Positions 45,707 through 54,856 are shown, numbered from the stretch's first letter. The stretch: 64,000 bases of DNA from Sphingomonas sp. LHG3406-1 (GCF_029637485.1 NZ_CP069128.1:2574001-2638000), one strand, 5' to 3'. Numbers and translations: made by a program. The notes: generated by a model not told the origin, from the letters alone.

Positions 45707-45730
45707 CCCCCTCCCGCAAGCGGGAGGGGG
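45707..45730. repeat. CCCCCTCCCGC palindrome between accD and folC
   Basis: Perfect 11-bp arms with an AA loop. A second hairpin, AGGGCCTGTG/CACAGGCCCT, is just to the left (about 45666-45700). Confidence 0.65.
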
Positions 45731-45737
45731 AGGATGG

Positions 45738-46592
45738 TCACGCCGCCTCCCGCACCGGGGCGAGATAGTCGATCAGCTGGATCAGCCGCTCACGCAGGGC
45801 GGCGCGGGGGACGACCATGTCGATCATGCCATGCTCGAGCAGATATTCGGCGCGCTGGAAGCCTTCGGGGAGCTTTTCCCGAATGGTCTGCTCGATCACG
45901 CGCTGGCCGGCGAAGCCGATGAGGGCGCCCGGCTCGGCGAGCTGGACGTCGCCGAGCATGGCGTAGCTGGCGGTGACGCCGCCAGTGGTGGGGTCGGTCA
46001 GCACGACGATATAGGGGAGGCCCGCCTCGCGCAGCAGTTCGAGCGCGACGGTCGTGCGGGGCATCTGCATCAGGCTGAGGATGCCTTCCTGCATGCGGGC
46101 GCCGCCGGCCGCGGTGAAGACGATGTAGGGGGCATGCGCCGCGATCGCCGCCTCGACCCCGGCGACGAAGGCCGAGCCGACCGCCACGCCCATCGATCCG
46201 CCCATGAAGGCGAAATCCTGCACGCCGACCACCGCGGTCCGGCCGCCGATCGTCCCGCGCGCGTTGAGCAAGGCGTCCTTCTGCTCGGTCGTGGTGCGCG
46301 CCGCCTTGATGCGGTCGATGTAGCGCTTGGTGTCGCGAAACTTGAGCGGATCCTCGCGCACTTCGGGCGAGGACAGCAGTTCATAGGCGCCCTCGTCGAA
46401 GACCTGGGCGAAGCGGGTCTCCGCGCGAATGCGATTGTGGTGATCGCAGCGCGGGCAGACCTGGAGATTGTCTTCCCATTCCTTGGTGAAGACCATCGAT
46501 CCGCACTTCTTGCACTTGTGCCACAGCGTGTCGGTGGTCTGCCGCTTGGGCAGGAACGAGATGCTGTTGCGGACCCGGCTGAGCCAGCTCAT
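45738..46592 (-). CDS. accD: Acetyl-CoA carboxylase carboxyltransferase subunit beta
   Basis: 284 residues. N-terminal Zn ribbon ([16 protein letters not shown]), then the crotonase fold: [27 protein letters not shown] and [15 protein letters not shown]. Works with AccA. In many relatives trpFBA stands just upstream; here pyrF does. Confidence 0.96.
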   Translation of the reverse strand: MSWLSRVRNSISFLPKRQTTDTLWHKCKKCGSMVFTKEWEDNLQVCPRCDHHNRIRAETRFAQVFDEGAYELLSSPEVREDPLKFRDTKRYIDRIKAARTTTEQKDALLNARGTIGGRTAVVGVQDFAFMGGSMGVAVGSAFVAGVEAAIAAHAPYIVFTAAGGARMQEGILSLMQMPRTTVALELLREAGLPYIVVLTDPTTGGVTASYAMLGDVQLAEPGALIGFAGQRVIEQTIREKLPEGFQRAEYLLEHGMIDMVVPRAALRERLIQLIDYLAPVREAA

Positions 46593-46612
46593 GGCTGTTC
46601 CTTGTGAATGAA

Positions 46613-47317
46613 TCAGGCGGTGGCGGGTAGCGCCGGCGCGGCCTGGAGGGAAGCGGCGATGCGCCGAGCGGCCTCGGCCGGGTCGGCGGCGGCGGTGATC
46701 GGGCGGCCGATGACGAGGATGGAGGCGCCGCGCGAAAGGGCCTCGACGGGGGTGAGCACGCGCTTCTGGTCGCCGAGGTCATCGCCCGCGGGGCGGAGGC
46801 CGGGGACGACGAAGGTGCCCTCCGGCCAGCGCGCCGAGATATCCCCGACCTCCTCGCCCGAGCAGACGATGCCGTCGCAGCCTGCGCTTCGGGTGAGGTC
46901 GGCGAGGCGCTCGACCTGCTCGGCCGGGCTGCCGGCGATCCCGGCGTCGGCGAGGTCGGAGGAGTCGAGGCTGGTGAGGACGGTCACGGCGACGACCTTG
47001 CAGCCGGACGGGGCGGCGGCCTTGGCCGCCTTCAGCATGGCGCGGCCGCCGGCGGCGTGGACGGTCAGCACGGCGGGTGCGAGCGGCGCCAGCGCGGCGA
47101 CGGCCTTGCCGACCGTGTTGGGGATGTCGTGGAGCTTCAGGTCGAGGAAGATCGGCAGGCCACCTTGGGCAAGGAGGCGCACGCCGGCGGGGCCATTGGC
47201 GGCGAAGAATTCGAGGCCGAGCTTCAAGCCGCCGACATGAGGCGCGACCGCTTCGGCAAGGGCGCGCGCACGATCGAGGTCGGGCGTGTCGAGGGCGACG
47301 AAGATGGGGTTGGTCAT
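46613..47317 (-). CDS. pyrF: Orotidine 5'-phosphate decarboxylase
   Basis: Last step of UMP synthesis. 234 residues. [36 protein letters not shown] with the catalytic Asp-Lys-Asp set, [11 protein letters not shown] and LVIGRPIT. The ATG overlaps the stop of the LapA gene (ATGA). Confidence 0.95.
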   Translation of the reverse strand: MTNPIFVALDTPDLDRARALAEAVAPHVGGLKLGLEFFAANGPAGVRLLAQGGLPIFLDLKLHDIPNTVGKAVAALAPLAPAVLTVHAAGGRAMLKAAKAAAPSGCKVVAVTVLTSLDSSDLADAGIAGSPAEQVERLADLTRSAGCDGIVCSGEEVGDISARWPEGTFVVPGLRPAGDDLGDQKRVLTPVEALSRGASILVIGRPITAAADPAEAARRIAASLQAAPALPATA

Positions 47318-47598
47318 TGTGCCGGCCCGATGGGCTCGGACGGTGCCGGAACTGCCGGTGCGGGGGCCGGCGGATTGGCGACCGACAGGCGGCGCTGGAG
47401 CGACCACAGGCGTGCGCGCAGCCACAGGAAGGGCGGCAGGAAACCGGCCAGGACGGCGATGCCGACCAGCAGCGGAAGCTTGATGTCCGCCTGCAGGCTG
47501 CCCCACAGGTTGATGGTCACGTCCGTCCAGTTGTTGCGGGCGATGATTGCCAGGAATACCGCAAGGACGACCCAGAAGAGCGTTCGCAGGAACTGCAT
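47314..47598 (-). CDS. LapA-domain membrane protein
   Basis: 94 residues. Two TM helices (TLFWVVLAVFLAIIARNNW; LPLLVGIAVLAGFLPPFLWL) separated by DVTINLWGSLQADIK; this is the small lipopolysaccharide assembly protein A-type domain. Ala/Pro-rich tail. First gene of the pyrF-accD-folC transcript. Confidence 0.85.
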   Translation of the reverse strand: MQFLRTLFWVVLAVFLAIIARNNWTDVTINLWGSLQADIKLPLLVGIAVLAGFLPPFLWLRARLWSLQRRLSVANPPAPAPAVPAPSEPIGPAQ

Positions 47599-47744
47599 GG
47601 AAGCTGTGTCTAGAAGCTGCGGCCCGCCATGGCCAGATGCGATGCGTTCGTCGCTGCAAGGCTTCGTCCTGCCGCAGCCGAGTCGCCGTCGTGGTTGAGC
47701 CCGGCGCTGCTCCGTTCCAAGCCGAAGCCGGGGAGGACAAGTCA

Positions 47745-49049
47745 CTGAAGAAGCGCGTCATCGCTGGCGCCGTTGCCGTCCTGTTGATGGGCGGGGCGCT
47801 GGCCAGCATCCGGGTCGTCGAGCCCGAGCAATCCTCGTCCGGTGACGGCCTCGCGGCGACCAGGGCCGCGAGCCTGCGCCTGGCCGAGATCCAGCCCGCC
47901 GCCCGCCAGCGCGTCGACTATGGCCGCCTCGATGCGCGGCTGCGGCGGATGGCGGCCGAACCGACGATGGTGGGGCTCGCGGTCGGGGTGGTCGAGAATG
48001 GCCGCATCACCTTCCTTCGCGGCTATGGCGAGACGGTGGCTGGATCGGGCGAGCCGGTGACGCCGCAAACCGTGTTCCGCTGGGCGTCGGTCAGCAAGGG
48101 CGTGGCGGGCACGATGGTCGCCAAGCTGGCGGAGCAGGGCAAGATCCGGCTCGGCGCGCCGGTCGCCCAATATGCGCCGGGACTGAAGCTTCCGGCCGGC
48201 AACGAATATCGCGCCAGTGTCGCCGACGTGCTGAGCCACCGGCTCGGCCTCTACCGCAATGCGCTCGACAACAAGCTGGAGGAGGGGCAGTCGCCACAGT
48301 TGCTCCGGGCCGAGCTGTCGACGCTAAACGCCATCTGCCCGCCCGACACCTGCTGGAGCTACCAGAATATCGCGTTCGACAGCGCCAGCGACATGGTGGC
48401 CCGGACCACCGGGACGCCCTACCAGCAGGCGGTGCAGGAGCAGCTGTTCGCGCCGCTCGGCATGACCAGCGCGTCGCTCACCCGCGAAGGACTGGTCACC
48501 TCGCCAAGCTGGGCGCGCCCGCACAGCGTCGGGCGGCGGCCGCTTGAAGTGCTGGAGCCTTATTATCGCGTGCCGGCGGCCGGCGGGGTCAACAGCAACG
48601 TCAAGGACCTGTCGCTGTGGATGATCGCGCAGCTTGGCGGAATGCCGAGCGTGCTGAGCCCGCGGCTGCTGGAGTCCATCCATGCGCCGCTGGTCAAGAC
48701 ACCGGGCGAGCGGCGGCGGCTGCGCAAGTTCCTCGAGCGGGTCGGCGACGCCTGGTACGGACTTGGCTGGCGATCCTATGATTATGCCGGGAACCGCATC
48801 GTCGGCCATCGCGGCGGGGTGAACGGCTATCGCTCGCTGATCCTGTTCGATCCCAAGCTGAAGAGCGGCGTGGTGGCGCTGTGGAACAGCAACACCAGCC
48901 AGCCCGGCGGTCTCGAGTTCGAGGTGATGGACATGCTCTACGGGCTGGAGTTCCGCGACTGGATGGAGCTCGACAAGAAGGGCGGCGTCGCGCCCGAGCC
49001 CGAGCCGGCCGATGATGTGGCGACCACCGGGAGCGGCGACCGTCGCTGA
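47745..49049 (+). CDS. Serine hydrolase, class C beta-lactamase/penicillin-binding fold
   Basis: About 434 residues. N-terminal KKRVIAGAVAVLLMGGALA is a signal or anchor. SVSKG (SxxK) holds the nucleophile, SYQN the YxN motif, and HRGGVNG the third motif. Periplasmic; could be a D-alanyl carboxypeptidase or esterase rather than a beta-lactamase. Start: CTG at 47745 has GGGGAGG 8 bases before and puts KKR at the N-terminus; the GTG at 47691 is the alternative. Confidence 0.85.
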   Translation: MKKRVIAGAVAVLLMGGALASIRVVEPEQSSSGDGLAATRAASLRLAEIQPAARQRVDYGRLDARLRRMAAEPTMVGLAVGVVENGRITFLRGYGETVAGSGEPVTPQTVFRWASVSKGVAGTMVAKLAEQGKIRLGAPVAQYAPGLKLPAGNEYRASVADVLSHRLGLYRNALDNKLEEGQSPQLLRAELSTLNAICPPDTCWSYQNIAFDSASDMVARTTGTPYQQAVQEQLFAPLGMTSASLTREGLVTSPSWARPHSVGRRPLEVLEPYYRVPAAGGVNSNVKDLSLWMIAQLGGMPSVLSPRLLESIHAPLVKTPGERRRLRKFLERVGDAWYGLGWRSYDYAGNRIVGHRGGVNGYRSLILFDPKLKSGVVALWNSNTSQPGGLEFEVMDMLYGLEFRDWMELDKKGGVAPEPEPADDVATTGSGDRR

Positions 49050-49053
49050 GCCG

Positions 49054-49078
49054 GGAACAAGGCGGCCGGCCTCCGGTT
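49054..49078 (+). promoter_or_regulatory. Candidate EcfG (general stress) promoter
   Basis: GGAAC (49054-49058), 17 bases, GTT (49076-49078); 30 bases before the hemerythrin ATG. It matches the alphaproteobacterial EcfG consensus in full. Confidence 0.6.
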
Positions 49079-49108
49079 GACCGGTTTCAAGCTTGCCGGA
49101 GAACAGCC

Positions 49109-49624
49109 ATGGCCGACGCCGCCCCCGATGCGATTACCCTGCTCAAGAACGACCATCGCGAGGTGGAAGGCCTGTTCAAGGAATATGAGAATGCCTCGGG
49201 CCCGGCCGCGAAGCAGAAGATCGCCGGACGGATCGCCGGTGCGCTGATCGTTCACACGCGCATCGAGAACGAGCATTTCTACCCGGCCTGCGAGGGCAAG
49301 GTCGACGAGGCGGACCTGAAGGAGGCCTATGTCGAGCATGACGCGGCCAACGTGCTGATCGCCGAGATCCTGGCCAGCACCAAGGGCGACGACTTTGCCG
49401 AGGCAAAGGTCAAGGTGCTGAAGGAAGAGATCGAGCATCATGTCGGCGAGGAAGAGCGCTGGCTGACCGGCATCTTCAGCCAGGCCAAAAGGCACGGGGT
49501 CGACATGGACGCGCTCGGGGAGACGCTGGCCAAGGCCAAGGCGCGCTACGAGGCGGAGATCGAGAAGGACGGGCCGGAGGTGCACCTGGCGGCCCTGAAG
49601 AAGACCAAGGTGGCGGCGGTCTAG
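49109..49624 (+). CDS. Hemerythrin HHE-domain protein
   Basis: 171 residues, four-helix di-iron fold. Ligands: LLKNDHREVEGLF, HTRIENEHFYPAC, YVEHDAANVLI and IEHHVGEEERWL. Cytoplasmic oxygen or NO sensor or iron protein; role not known. Single gene behind a candidate stress promoter; a palindromic terminator follows. Confidence 0.88.
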   Translation: MADAAPDAITLLKNDHREVEGLFKEYENASGPAAKQKIAGRIAGALIVHTRIENEHFYPACEGKVDEADLKEAYVEHDAANVLIAEILASTKGDDFAEAKVKVLKEEIEHHVGEEERWLTGIFSQAKRHGVDMDALGETLAKAKARYEAEIEKDGPEVHLAALKKTKVAAV

Positions 49625-49633
49625 AGAGGCGAT

Positions 49634-49661
49634 CGTCGTCCCGGCTAACGCCGGGACGACG
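49634..49661. terminator. Palindromic element between convergent genes
   Basis: CGTCGTCCCGGC-taac-GCCGGGACGACG, a perfect 12-bp stem. REP family as at 10832. Placed to end both the hemerythrin and glutaredoxin transcripts, though without T-runs. Confidence 0.6.
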
Positions 49662-49665
49662 TCGT

Positions 49666-49908
49666 TCAGGCGTGCGCCACCAGGAATTTCTCGAGGTCGC
49701 TGCAGCCGCCGATCTTGGTGCCATCGACAAAGATGAGCGGCGTGGTCGAGACTCCATGTTCGGCCTTGAAGGCCTCGGTCTCGTCGCGGCTGGTGAGCTG
49801 GCGCTCCTCCACCTCGAAGCCATGGTCCTTGAGAAGGTTGAGGGCGCGGCGGCCGAACGGGCATTCGTGGTCGGGCAGGACCATCCGGGTGATCTGGGCG
49901 GTGGGCAT
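49666..49908 (-). CDS. Glutaredoxin-like protein, CPFG site
   Basis: 80 residues. Thioredoxin fold: MVLPDHECPFGRRALNLLKD, with CPFG in place of CPYC (only one active Cys), VSTTPLIFVDG (cis-Pro) and KIGGCSDLEKFL. Start MPTAQITRM with AGGAGA 9 bases upstream. Could be a monothiol glutaredoxin acting on glutathionylated proteins. Confidence 0.85.
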   Translation of the reverse strand: MPTAQITRMVLPDHECPFGRRALNLLKDHGFEVEERQLTSRDETEAFKAEHGVSTTPLIFVDGTKIGGCSDLEKFLVAHA

Positions 49909-50005
49909 GGGTTGGGCTCTCCTGTGGCTGCCGCTCCAGCGCCCGGAACGCATCGGGGGTTCCCGGCAGTGGCGCTCGGCGCCGAACGCGCCTAAGGGAG
50001 CGGCC

Positions 50006-51661
50006 ATGCCCCATGATCATCTTCCCGCGGCCCTTCGCCGGGCGCTCGACGCGCGTGGCTACGACCAGCTGACCGAAGTCCAGGATTCGGTGTCGAAGCC
50101 CGAAGCCGCCGGCCGCGACCTGCTCGTCTCCGCCCGCACCGGCTCCGGCAAGACGGTTGCGTTCGGCCTCGCCATGGCCGGCGAGCTGCTTGGCGACGCC
50201 GAGCGCCTGCCCTTCTCTCTGCCGCCGCTCGCCCTCGTCATCGCCCCGACCCGCGAGCTGGCGCTGCAGGTCTCGGCCGAGCTCCAGTGGCTGTACGAGC
50301 CCGCCGGTGGCCGGGTGGTCACCTGCGTCGGCGGCATGGACCCGGTGCGCGAGCGCCGCAGCCTGGAGAATGGCGCGCATATCGTGGTCGGCACGCCGGG
50401 CCGCCTGCGCGACCATCTGGAGCGGGGCGCGCTCGACCTGTCGTCGCTTCGCGTGGTCGTGCTCGACGAGGCCGACGAGATGCTCGACATGGGTTTCCGC
50501 GAGGAGCTGGAGGAGATCCTCGACGGCGCCCCGCCCGAACGGCGGACGTTGCTCTTCTCGGCCACCCTGCCCAAACCGATCGTGGCGCTTGCCCGCCGCT
50601 ACCAGCGCGATGCGCTACGCATCAGCACGCTCGGCGAGAATGCCGGCCATGGCGACATCGCCTATCAGGCGGTGACCGTCCGCCCGACCGACGTCGAGCA
50701 TGCGGTGGTCAACCTGCTCCGCTTCCACGAGGCCGAGACGGCGATCCTGTTCTGCGCGACGCGCGAGGCGGTGCGGCGGCTCCACGGCACGCTCTCCGAA
50801 CGCGGATTTTCGGCGGTCGCGCTGTCCGGCGAGCATAGCCAGGCCGACCGCAACCGCGCGCTCCAGGCGCTTCGTGACGGGCGGGCGCGCGTGCTGGTCG
50901 CGACCGACGTTGCCGCGCGCGGCATCGATCTTCCGGGCGTGAGCCTCGTCATCCACGTCGAGCTTCCGCGCGACGCCGAGGCGCTCCAGCACCGGTCGGG
51001 CCGGACCGGGCGCGCGGGCCGCAAGGGCATCGCGCTGCTGATCGTCCCCGGGATGCGCCGCCGTCGGGTGGAGTCGATGCTTCGCCTTGCCCGAATCCCC
51101 GTGGAATGGAAGTCGGTGCCGAGCGCCGATGAGATCCGCGCCAGGGACCGCGCCCGATTGATGGAGAAGCTGCGCGAGCCGGTCGAGGCGGAGGAAGCCG
51201 ACCAGGCGTTCGCGGCGGAACTGCTGGAGGAGCTTGGCCCCGAGGGCGTCGCCGCGGCGCTGGTGCGGGCGCTCGCCTCCGACCTTCCGGCGCCGGAGGA
51301 TCTGCTCGACGGTCCATCCGAGGAGCGGCCGCAGCATGGCGGCTTCGATGGGGCCGGCTGGTTCCGCATCAATGCCGGGCGGCGCCAGGGAGGCGATCCC
51401 AAGTGGCTGCTGCCGCTGATCTGCCGCATCGGCCACGTGCCCCGGAGCGAGATCGGAGCGATCAAGGTCGCCGCGACCGACAGCTATTTCGAGGTGAGCC
51501 CGCGCGCCCTCCAGACCTTCGTCAAGGCGCTGCGCAAGAACTCGCCCGCCATGGCGCAGGACGGCATCCTGGTCGAGCCCAGCACCAGTCCCGACGAGCA
51601 TCATGCCGCCGGCGGCGGCCCACCGCGGCCGCGGCAGCCGAAGACCCTGCGGCGGCGGTAA
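50006..51661 (+). CDS. DEAD-box RNA helicase with DbpA-type RNA-binding tail
   Basis: 551 residues. Motifs in order: ARTGSGKT (I), APTREL (Ia), GTPGR, DEAD (II), SAT (III), ATDVAARGID (V) and HRSGRTGRAGR (VI). The C-terminal domain (FRINAGRRQGGDPKWLLPLI and RIGHVPRSEIGAIKV) is the DbpA RNA-binding fold. Probably 50S assembly or cold adaptation. RBS AAGGGAG. Confidence 0.92.
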   Translation: MPHDHLPAALRRALDARGYDQLTEVQDSVSKPEAAGRDLLVSARTGSGKTVAFGLAMAGELLGDAERLPFSLPPLALVIAPTRELALQVSAELQWLYEPAGGRVVTCVGGMDPVRERRSLENGAHIVVGTPGRLRDHLERGALDLSSLRVVVLDEADEMLDMGFREELEEILDGAPPERRTLLFSATLPKPIVALARRYQRDALRISTLGENAGHGDIAYQAVTVRPTDVEHAVVNLLRFHEAETAILFCATREAVRRLHGTLSERGFSAVALSGEHSQADRNRALQALRDGRARVLVATDVAARGIDLPGVSLVIHVELPRDAEALQHRSGRTGRAGRKGIALLIVPGMRRRRVESMLRLARIPVEWKSVPSADEIRARDRARLMEKLREPVEAEEADQAFAAELLEELGPEGVAAALVRALASDLPAPEDLLDGPSEERPQHGGFDGAGWFRINAGRRQGGDPKWLLPLICRIGHVPRSEIGAIKVAATDSYFEVSPRALQTFVKALRKNSPAMAQDGILVEPSTSPDEHHAAGGGPPRPRQPKTLRRR

Positions 51662-51664
51662 GCC

Positions 51665-53989
51665 TCAGCCCACAGAGACGAAGCTGTCGAGCACCCGCTT
51701 GCGGCCCGAATGCTCGAAGTCGATCTCGAGCTTGTTGCCTTCGATGACGGCGATGGTGCCGTAGCCGAACTTGCCGTGGAAGACGCGCTGGCCGACGGCG
51801 AGGTCGTCGCGGCCCTTGTTGCCGAGGCTGACGGCGGACGCGCGCGCCTCGACGATTCGCTGGGGCGCGGGAGTGAAGGTCTGGGCGGCGCGTCCCCAGC
51901 CCGGGCCGCGGGTGGCGAGCCGGTCGGGGCGCTGGGCGGCGACATGGGCGAAGGGGTCGCCGCGCTCGCTCCACTGCGCCCGCCACAGGCTTTCGCCGCC
52001 GGTCATGGTGGTCTCCTCGTCGACATGCTCCCTGGGCAGTTCGGCGACGAAGCGGCTGGGAATGGACGAGGTCCACTGGCCGTAGATGCGGCGGTTGGCG
52101 GCGTGGACGATGGTCGCCTTCTCGCGCGCCCGGGTGATGGCGACATAGGCGAGCCGGCGTTCCTCCTCGAGACTGGCGGTGCCGCCCTCGTCCAGTGCGC
52201 GCTGCGAGGGAAAGACCCCTTCTTCCCAGCCGGGAAGATAGACGATCGGAAATTCCAGCCCCTTGGCGGCATGGATGGTCATGATGGTGACCTTGTCGCC
52301 GGACTCGTCGGCGTCATTGTCCATGACCAAACTGACATGCTCGAGGAAGGCGGGGAGGCTTTCATATTCCTCCATCGCCCGGGTGAGTTCGGTGAGGTTC
52401 TCAAGCCGGCCCGACGCCTCGGCGGTGCGCTCGGCCTGGAGCATGGCGGTGTAGCCGCTCTCGTCGAGGAGCAGGCGGGCGAGCTCGGCATGGGGCGGCG
52501 GCTCGTGGGGGCTCTTCTGCTGGTCGGCGGCGGCAAGGTGCATCTGCCGCCAGCGGGCGAGGTCGCCGACGAAGCGGCCGAGGCTGCGCCGTGCCTGCGG
52601 GGTCAGCTCGTCCGAATCGAGCATCTGCGCGGCGGCGAGCAGGAGCGGCAGGCCGGCAGCGCGGGCGTAGCGATGGATGTTGGCGATCGCCTTGTCGCCG
52701 AGCCCGCGCTTGGGCGTGTTGACGATCCGCTCGAAGGCGAGGTCGTCCGACGGGCTCTGGACCAGGCGGAGATAGGCGAGGGCGTCGCGGATCTCGGTCC
52801 GCTCGTAGAAGCGGAAGCCGCCGACGATCTGATAGGGCAGGCCGATCGCGATGAAGCGTTCTTCGAACTCGCGGGTCTGGAACTGGGCGCGGACGAGGAT
52901 GGCGGCATCGGAAAGCTTGCCGCCGCGGGCCTGATGGGTTTCGAGCTCCTCGCCCACCCGGCGCGCTTCCTCGGGGCCGTCCCACACGCCGATGACGCGC
53001 ACCTTCTCGCCCGCGTCGCACTCCGTCCACAAGGTCTTGCCGAGGCGGCCCGAATTGTTGGCGATGAGGCCGGAGGCGGCGCCAAGGATGTGCGGGGTGG
53101 AGCGATAGTTCTGCTCGAGCCGGATCACCGCCGCGCCGGCAAAATCGCGCTCGAAGCGCAGGATGTTGGCGACCTCTGCCCCGCGCCAGGAGTAGATGGA
53201 CTGGTCGTCATCGCCCACGCAGCACAGGTTGCGCCGCGGCTCGGCGAGCAGCTTCAGCCACTCGTACTGGACGGCGTTGGTGTCCTGATATTCGTCGACC
53301 AGCAGATATTTGAAGCGGGCGCGGCAGCGCTCCAGCACGTCCTCGTGGGTGCGGAAGATGACCAGCATGTGGAGCAGCAGGTCGCCGAAGTCGCAGGCGT
53401 TCACGGCCCTGAGCCGCGCCTGATACTGGGCATAGAGCTCGGCCCCGCGGCCGTTGGCGAAGGCTTCCGCCTCGCCGGCGTCGAGCATCTGCGGGGTGAG
53501 CCCCTTGTTCTTCCAGCGGTCGATGCAGGAGGCGAGCTGGCGGGCGGGCCAGCGCTTCTCGTCGAGCTCGGCCGCGACGATCAGCTGCTTCAGCAGCCGG
53601 AGCTGGTCGTCGGTGTCGAGGATGGTGAAATTGCTCTGCAGGCCGGCGAGCTCGGCGTGGATGCGGAGCATCTTGGCGGCGATCGAGTGGAAGGTGCCGA
53701 GCCAGGGCATGCCCTCGATCGCGCCGCCACTGATCTTGCTGACCCGCTCGCGCATCTCGCGCGCTGCCTTGTTGGTGAAGGTCACCGCGAGGATCTCGCT
53801 CGGCCAGGCACGGCGCGTGGCGATGAGGTGGGCGAGTCGCGCGGTCAGGGCGGCGGTCTTGCCCGTTCCCGCGCCGGCCAGCACCAGCACCGGTCCTTCG
53901 GTCGTCAGCACGGCTTCGCGCTGGGGCGCGTTCAGGCCGGAGAGATAGGCCGGTTCGGGGGAAATGGCGGCGGATTCGGGCACTTGCAT
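51665..53989 (-). CDS. uvrD: UvrD/PcrA-type DNA helicase
   Basis: 3'-5' SF1 helicase for repair and replication restart. 774 residues. LNAPQREAVLTTEGPVLVL, AGAGTGKTAAL (I), AVTFTNKAAREM, YLLVDEYQDTN (II), DDDQSIYSWRGAE, EQNYRS, TIHAAKGLEF (V) and AYVAITRAREKA (VI). C-terminal Tudor-like segment VFHGKFGYGTIAVIEGNKL. Start MQVPESAAIS. Confidence 0.94.
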   Translation of the reverse strand: MQVPESAAISPEPAYLSGLNAPQREAVLTTEGPVLVLAGAGTGKTAALTARLAHLIATRRAWPSEILAVTFTNKAAREMRERVSKISGGAIEGMPWLGTFHSIAAKMLRIHAELAGLQSNFTILDTDDQLRLLKQLIVAAELDEKRWPARQLASCIDRWKNKGLTPQMLDAGEAEAFANGRGAELYAQYQARLRAVNACDFGDLLLHMLVIFRTHEDVLERCRARFKYLLVDEYQDTNAVQYEWLKLLAEPRRNLCCVGDDDQSIYSWRGAEVANILRFERDFAGAAVIRLEQNYRSTPHILGAASGLIANNSGRLGKTLWTECDAGEKVRVIGVWDGPEEARRVGEELETHQARGGKLSDAAILVRAQFQTREFEERFIAIGLPYQIVGGFRFYERTEIRDALAYLRLVQSPSDDLAFERIVNTPKRGLGDKAIANIHRYARAAGLPLLLAAAQMLDSDELTPQARRSLGRFVGDLARWRQMHLAAADQQKSPHEPPPHAELARLLLDESGYTAMLQAERTAEASGRLENLTELTRAMEEYESLPAFLEHVSLVMDNDADESGDKVTIMTIHAAKGLEFPIVYLPGWEEGVFPSQRALDEGGTASLEEERRLAYVAITRAREKATIVHAANRRIYGQWTSSIPSRFVAELPREHVDEETTMTGGESLWRAQWSERGDPFAHVAAQRPDRLATRGPGWGRAAQTFTPAPQRIVEARASAVSLGNKGRDDLAVGQRVFHGKFGYGTIAVIEGNKLEIDFEHSGRKRVLDSFVSVG

Positions 53990-54066
53990 TGCCCTAGGCC
54001 GGGGAGAACGGAACGGCAACACCGGGCGAAGGAACGGCTGCGCAACGATTGCACCCGATATCCCCG

Positions 54067-54075
54067 TTATCCACA
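54067..54075 (+). promoter_or_regulatory. Perfect DnaA box TTATCCACA
   Basis: Matches the TTATNCACA consensus. It lies between the divergent uvrD start and the RNA-like region, overlapping the candidate -35 box at 54070. Confidence 0.5.
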
Positions 54076-54098
54076 GGCATGATGCTGCCGATTATGCT
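54070..54098 (+). promoter_or_regulatory. Candidate sigma70 promoter of the large RNA
   Basis: TCCACA (4 of 6 to TTGACA), 17 bases, TATGCT. Predicted start near 54105. Confidence 0.45.
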
Positions 54099-54104
54099 TT
54101 GCGC

Positions 54105-54856
54105 GACTCACAAACGGAGTCATCTTGAACAGGTGATCGGGGGGCAACCGGCCCTCTCCCAGGAAGAGGCCCGCAAGGGCTGACGCGACGGGAAAGGGAA
54201 GGAACTTCCGATCTCCGCCGGCAAGGCGATGGAGTGGAATTCGTTTCGAGCTCCAGGGCTTCCCCAGGACGCCTTGGAAGGAAATGCGGAGGATCTCCGG
54301 AGCGAAGCCGGCAAGAGGCGCCGGAAGAGATGCTCGTCTCACCGCCGCAGGCCGGGCCGGCTCGCAAGAGCTGATCAGGGCAGCGCGAAAGACGAATGTC
54401 CCAAGAAGGGCCGCGAACGGACGGACGGTGGCGGATCGTGCCGAGCCTGGCTTGCCAGGGGCTGGTGCGGGAAGCGGGTCCAGGACCGGACCGAGGCTTG
54501 GAAGTCGCTCCCGCAAGGGAGTGGTCGGACAAGCGGAGGCGAGGACCATGACCGTCGGAGCGGAACGGCAGTGAGCGGAAGGCCTTCGGGTCGGAAGCGG
54601 ACAGCCGGGAGGCGCCGGCAGAGCCGGGTGGAGGCGACATGGGGCCGCAAGGTCGCTGGAGCCGAGATCCGGGGAAGAGCCCGGGAGACCGGGCAGCCGA
54701 TCGGGACCGACGCGACGCCTGAGCGGGCACGCGAGGATCGGGATGAAGGAGAGTTTCGCTTTTCGGAGCGGCATTCTCGGACGGAACGAACACCGGCAGA
54801 ACCTGTCTCGGCGCAGTGGGGCTCGGCAGCAATGCCGGGCCCCATTTCTCGTTTGG
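54105..54856 (+). ncRNA. Candidate large structured non-coding RNA, GGA-rich
   Basis: About 750 bases between uvrD and a thioesterase gene. Frames are open on both strands but none reads like a protein. By hand I count about 40 GGA triplets in 54160-54790, several times chance. Short stems with stable loops are frequent: GCCC-GCAA-GGGC (54169), GGAAG-gaa-CTTCC (54197), CGCC-GGCAA-GGCG (54216), GCTC-GCAA-GAGC (54360), CCTGG-CTTG-CCAGG (54446), CTCCC-GCAA-GGGAG (54508), GGCC-TTCG-GGTC (54581), GGCC-GCAA-GGTC (54643). It ends in a 12-bp terminator stem, also GCAA-capped. No RNase P, tmRNA or SRP core motif was found. Function unknown. Confidence 0.6.
54817..54854 (+). terminator. Terminator of the candidate large RNA
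   Basis: TGGGGCTCGGCA-GCAA-TGCCGGGCCCCA (54817-54844), 12 bp with one G-T pair, then TTTCTCGTTT. Works only in the plus direction. Confidence 0.7.

Noticed and set aside
47745..49049. Antibiotic resistance beta-lactamase
   Set aside because: The SxxK/YxN/HxG pattern fits many serine hydrolases and peptidases of this fold; nothing shows beta-lactam activity.
49666..50007. Longer glutaredoxin start at 50007
   Set aside because: It would overlap the helicase start, and AGGAGA fits the start at 49908.
54105..54856. RNase P RNA, tmRNA or SRP RNA
   Set aside because: The conserved GAGGAAAGTCC, ACAGAA and tag-peptide segments, and the SRP core loops, were not found.
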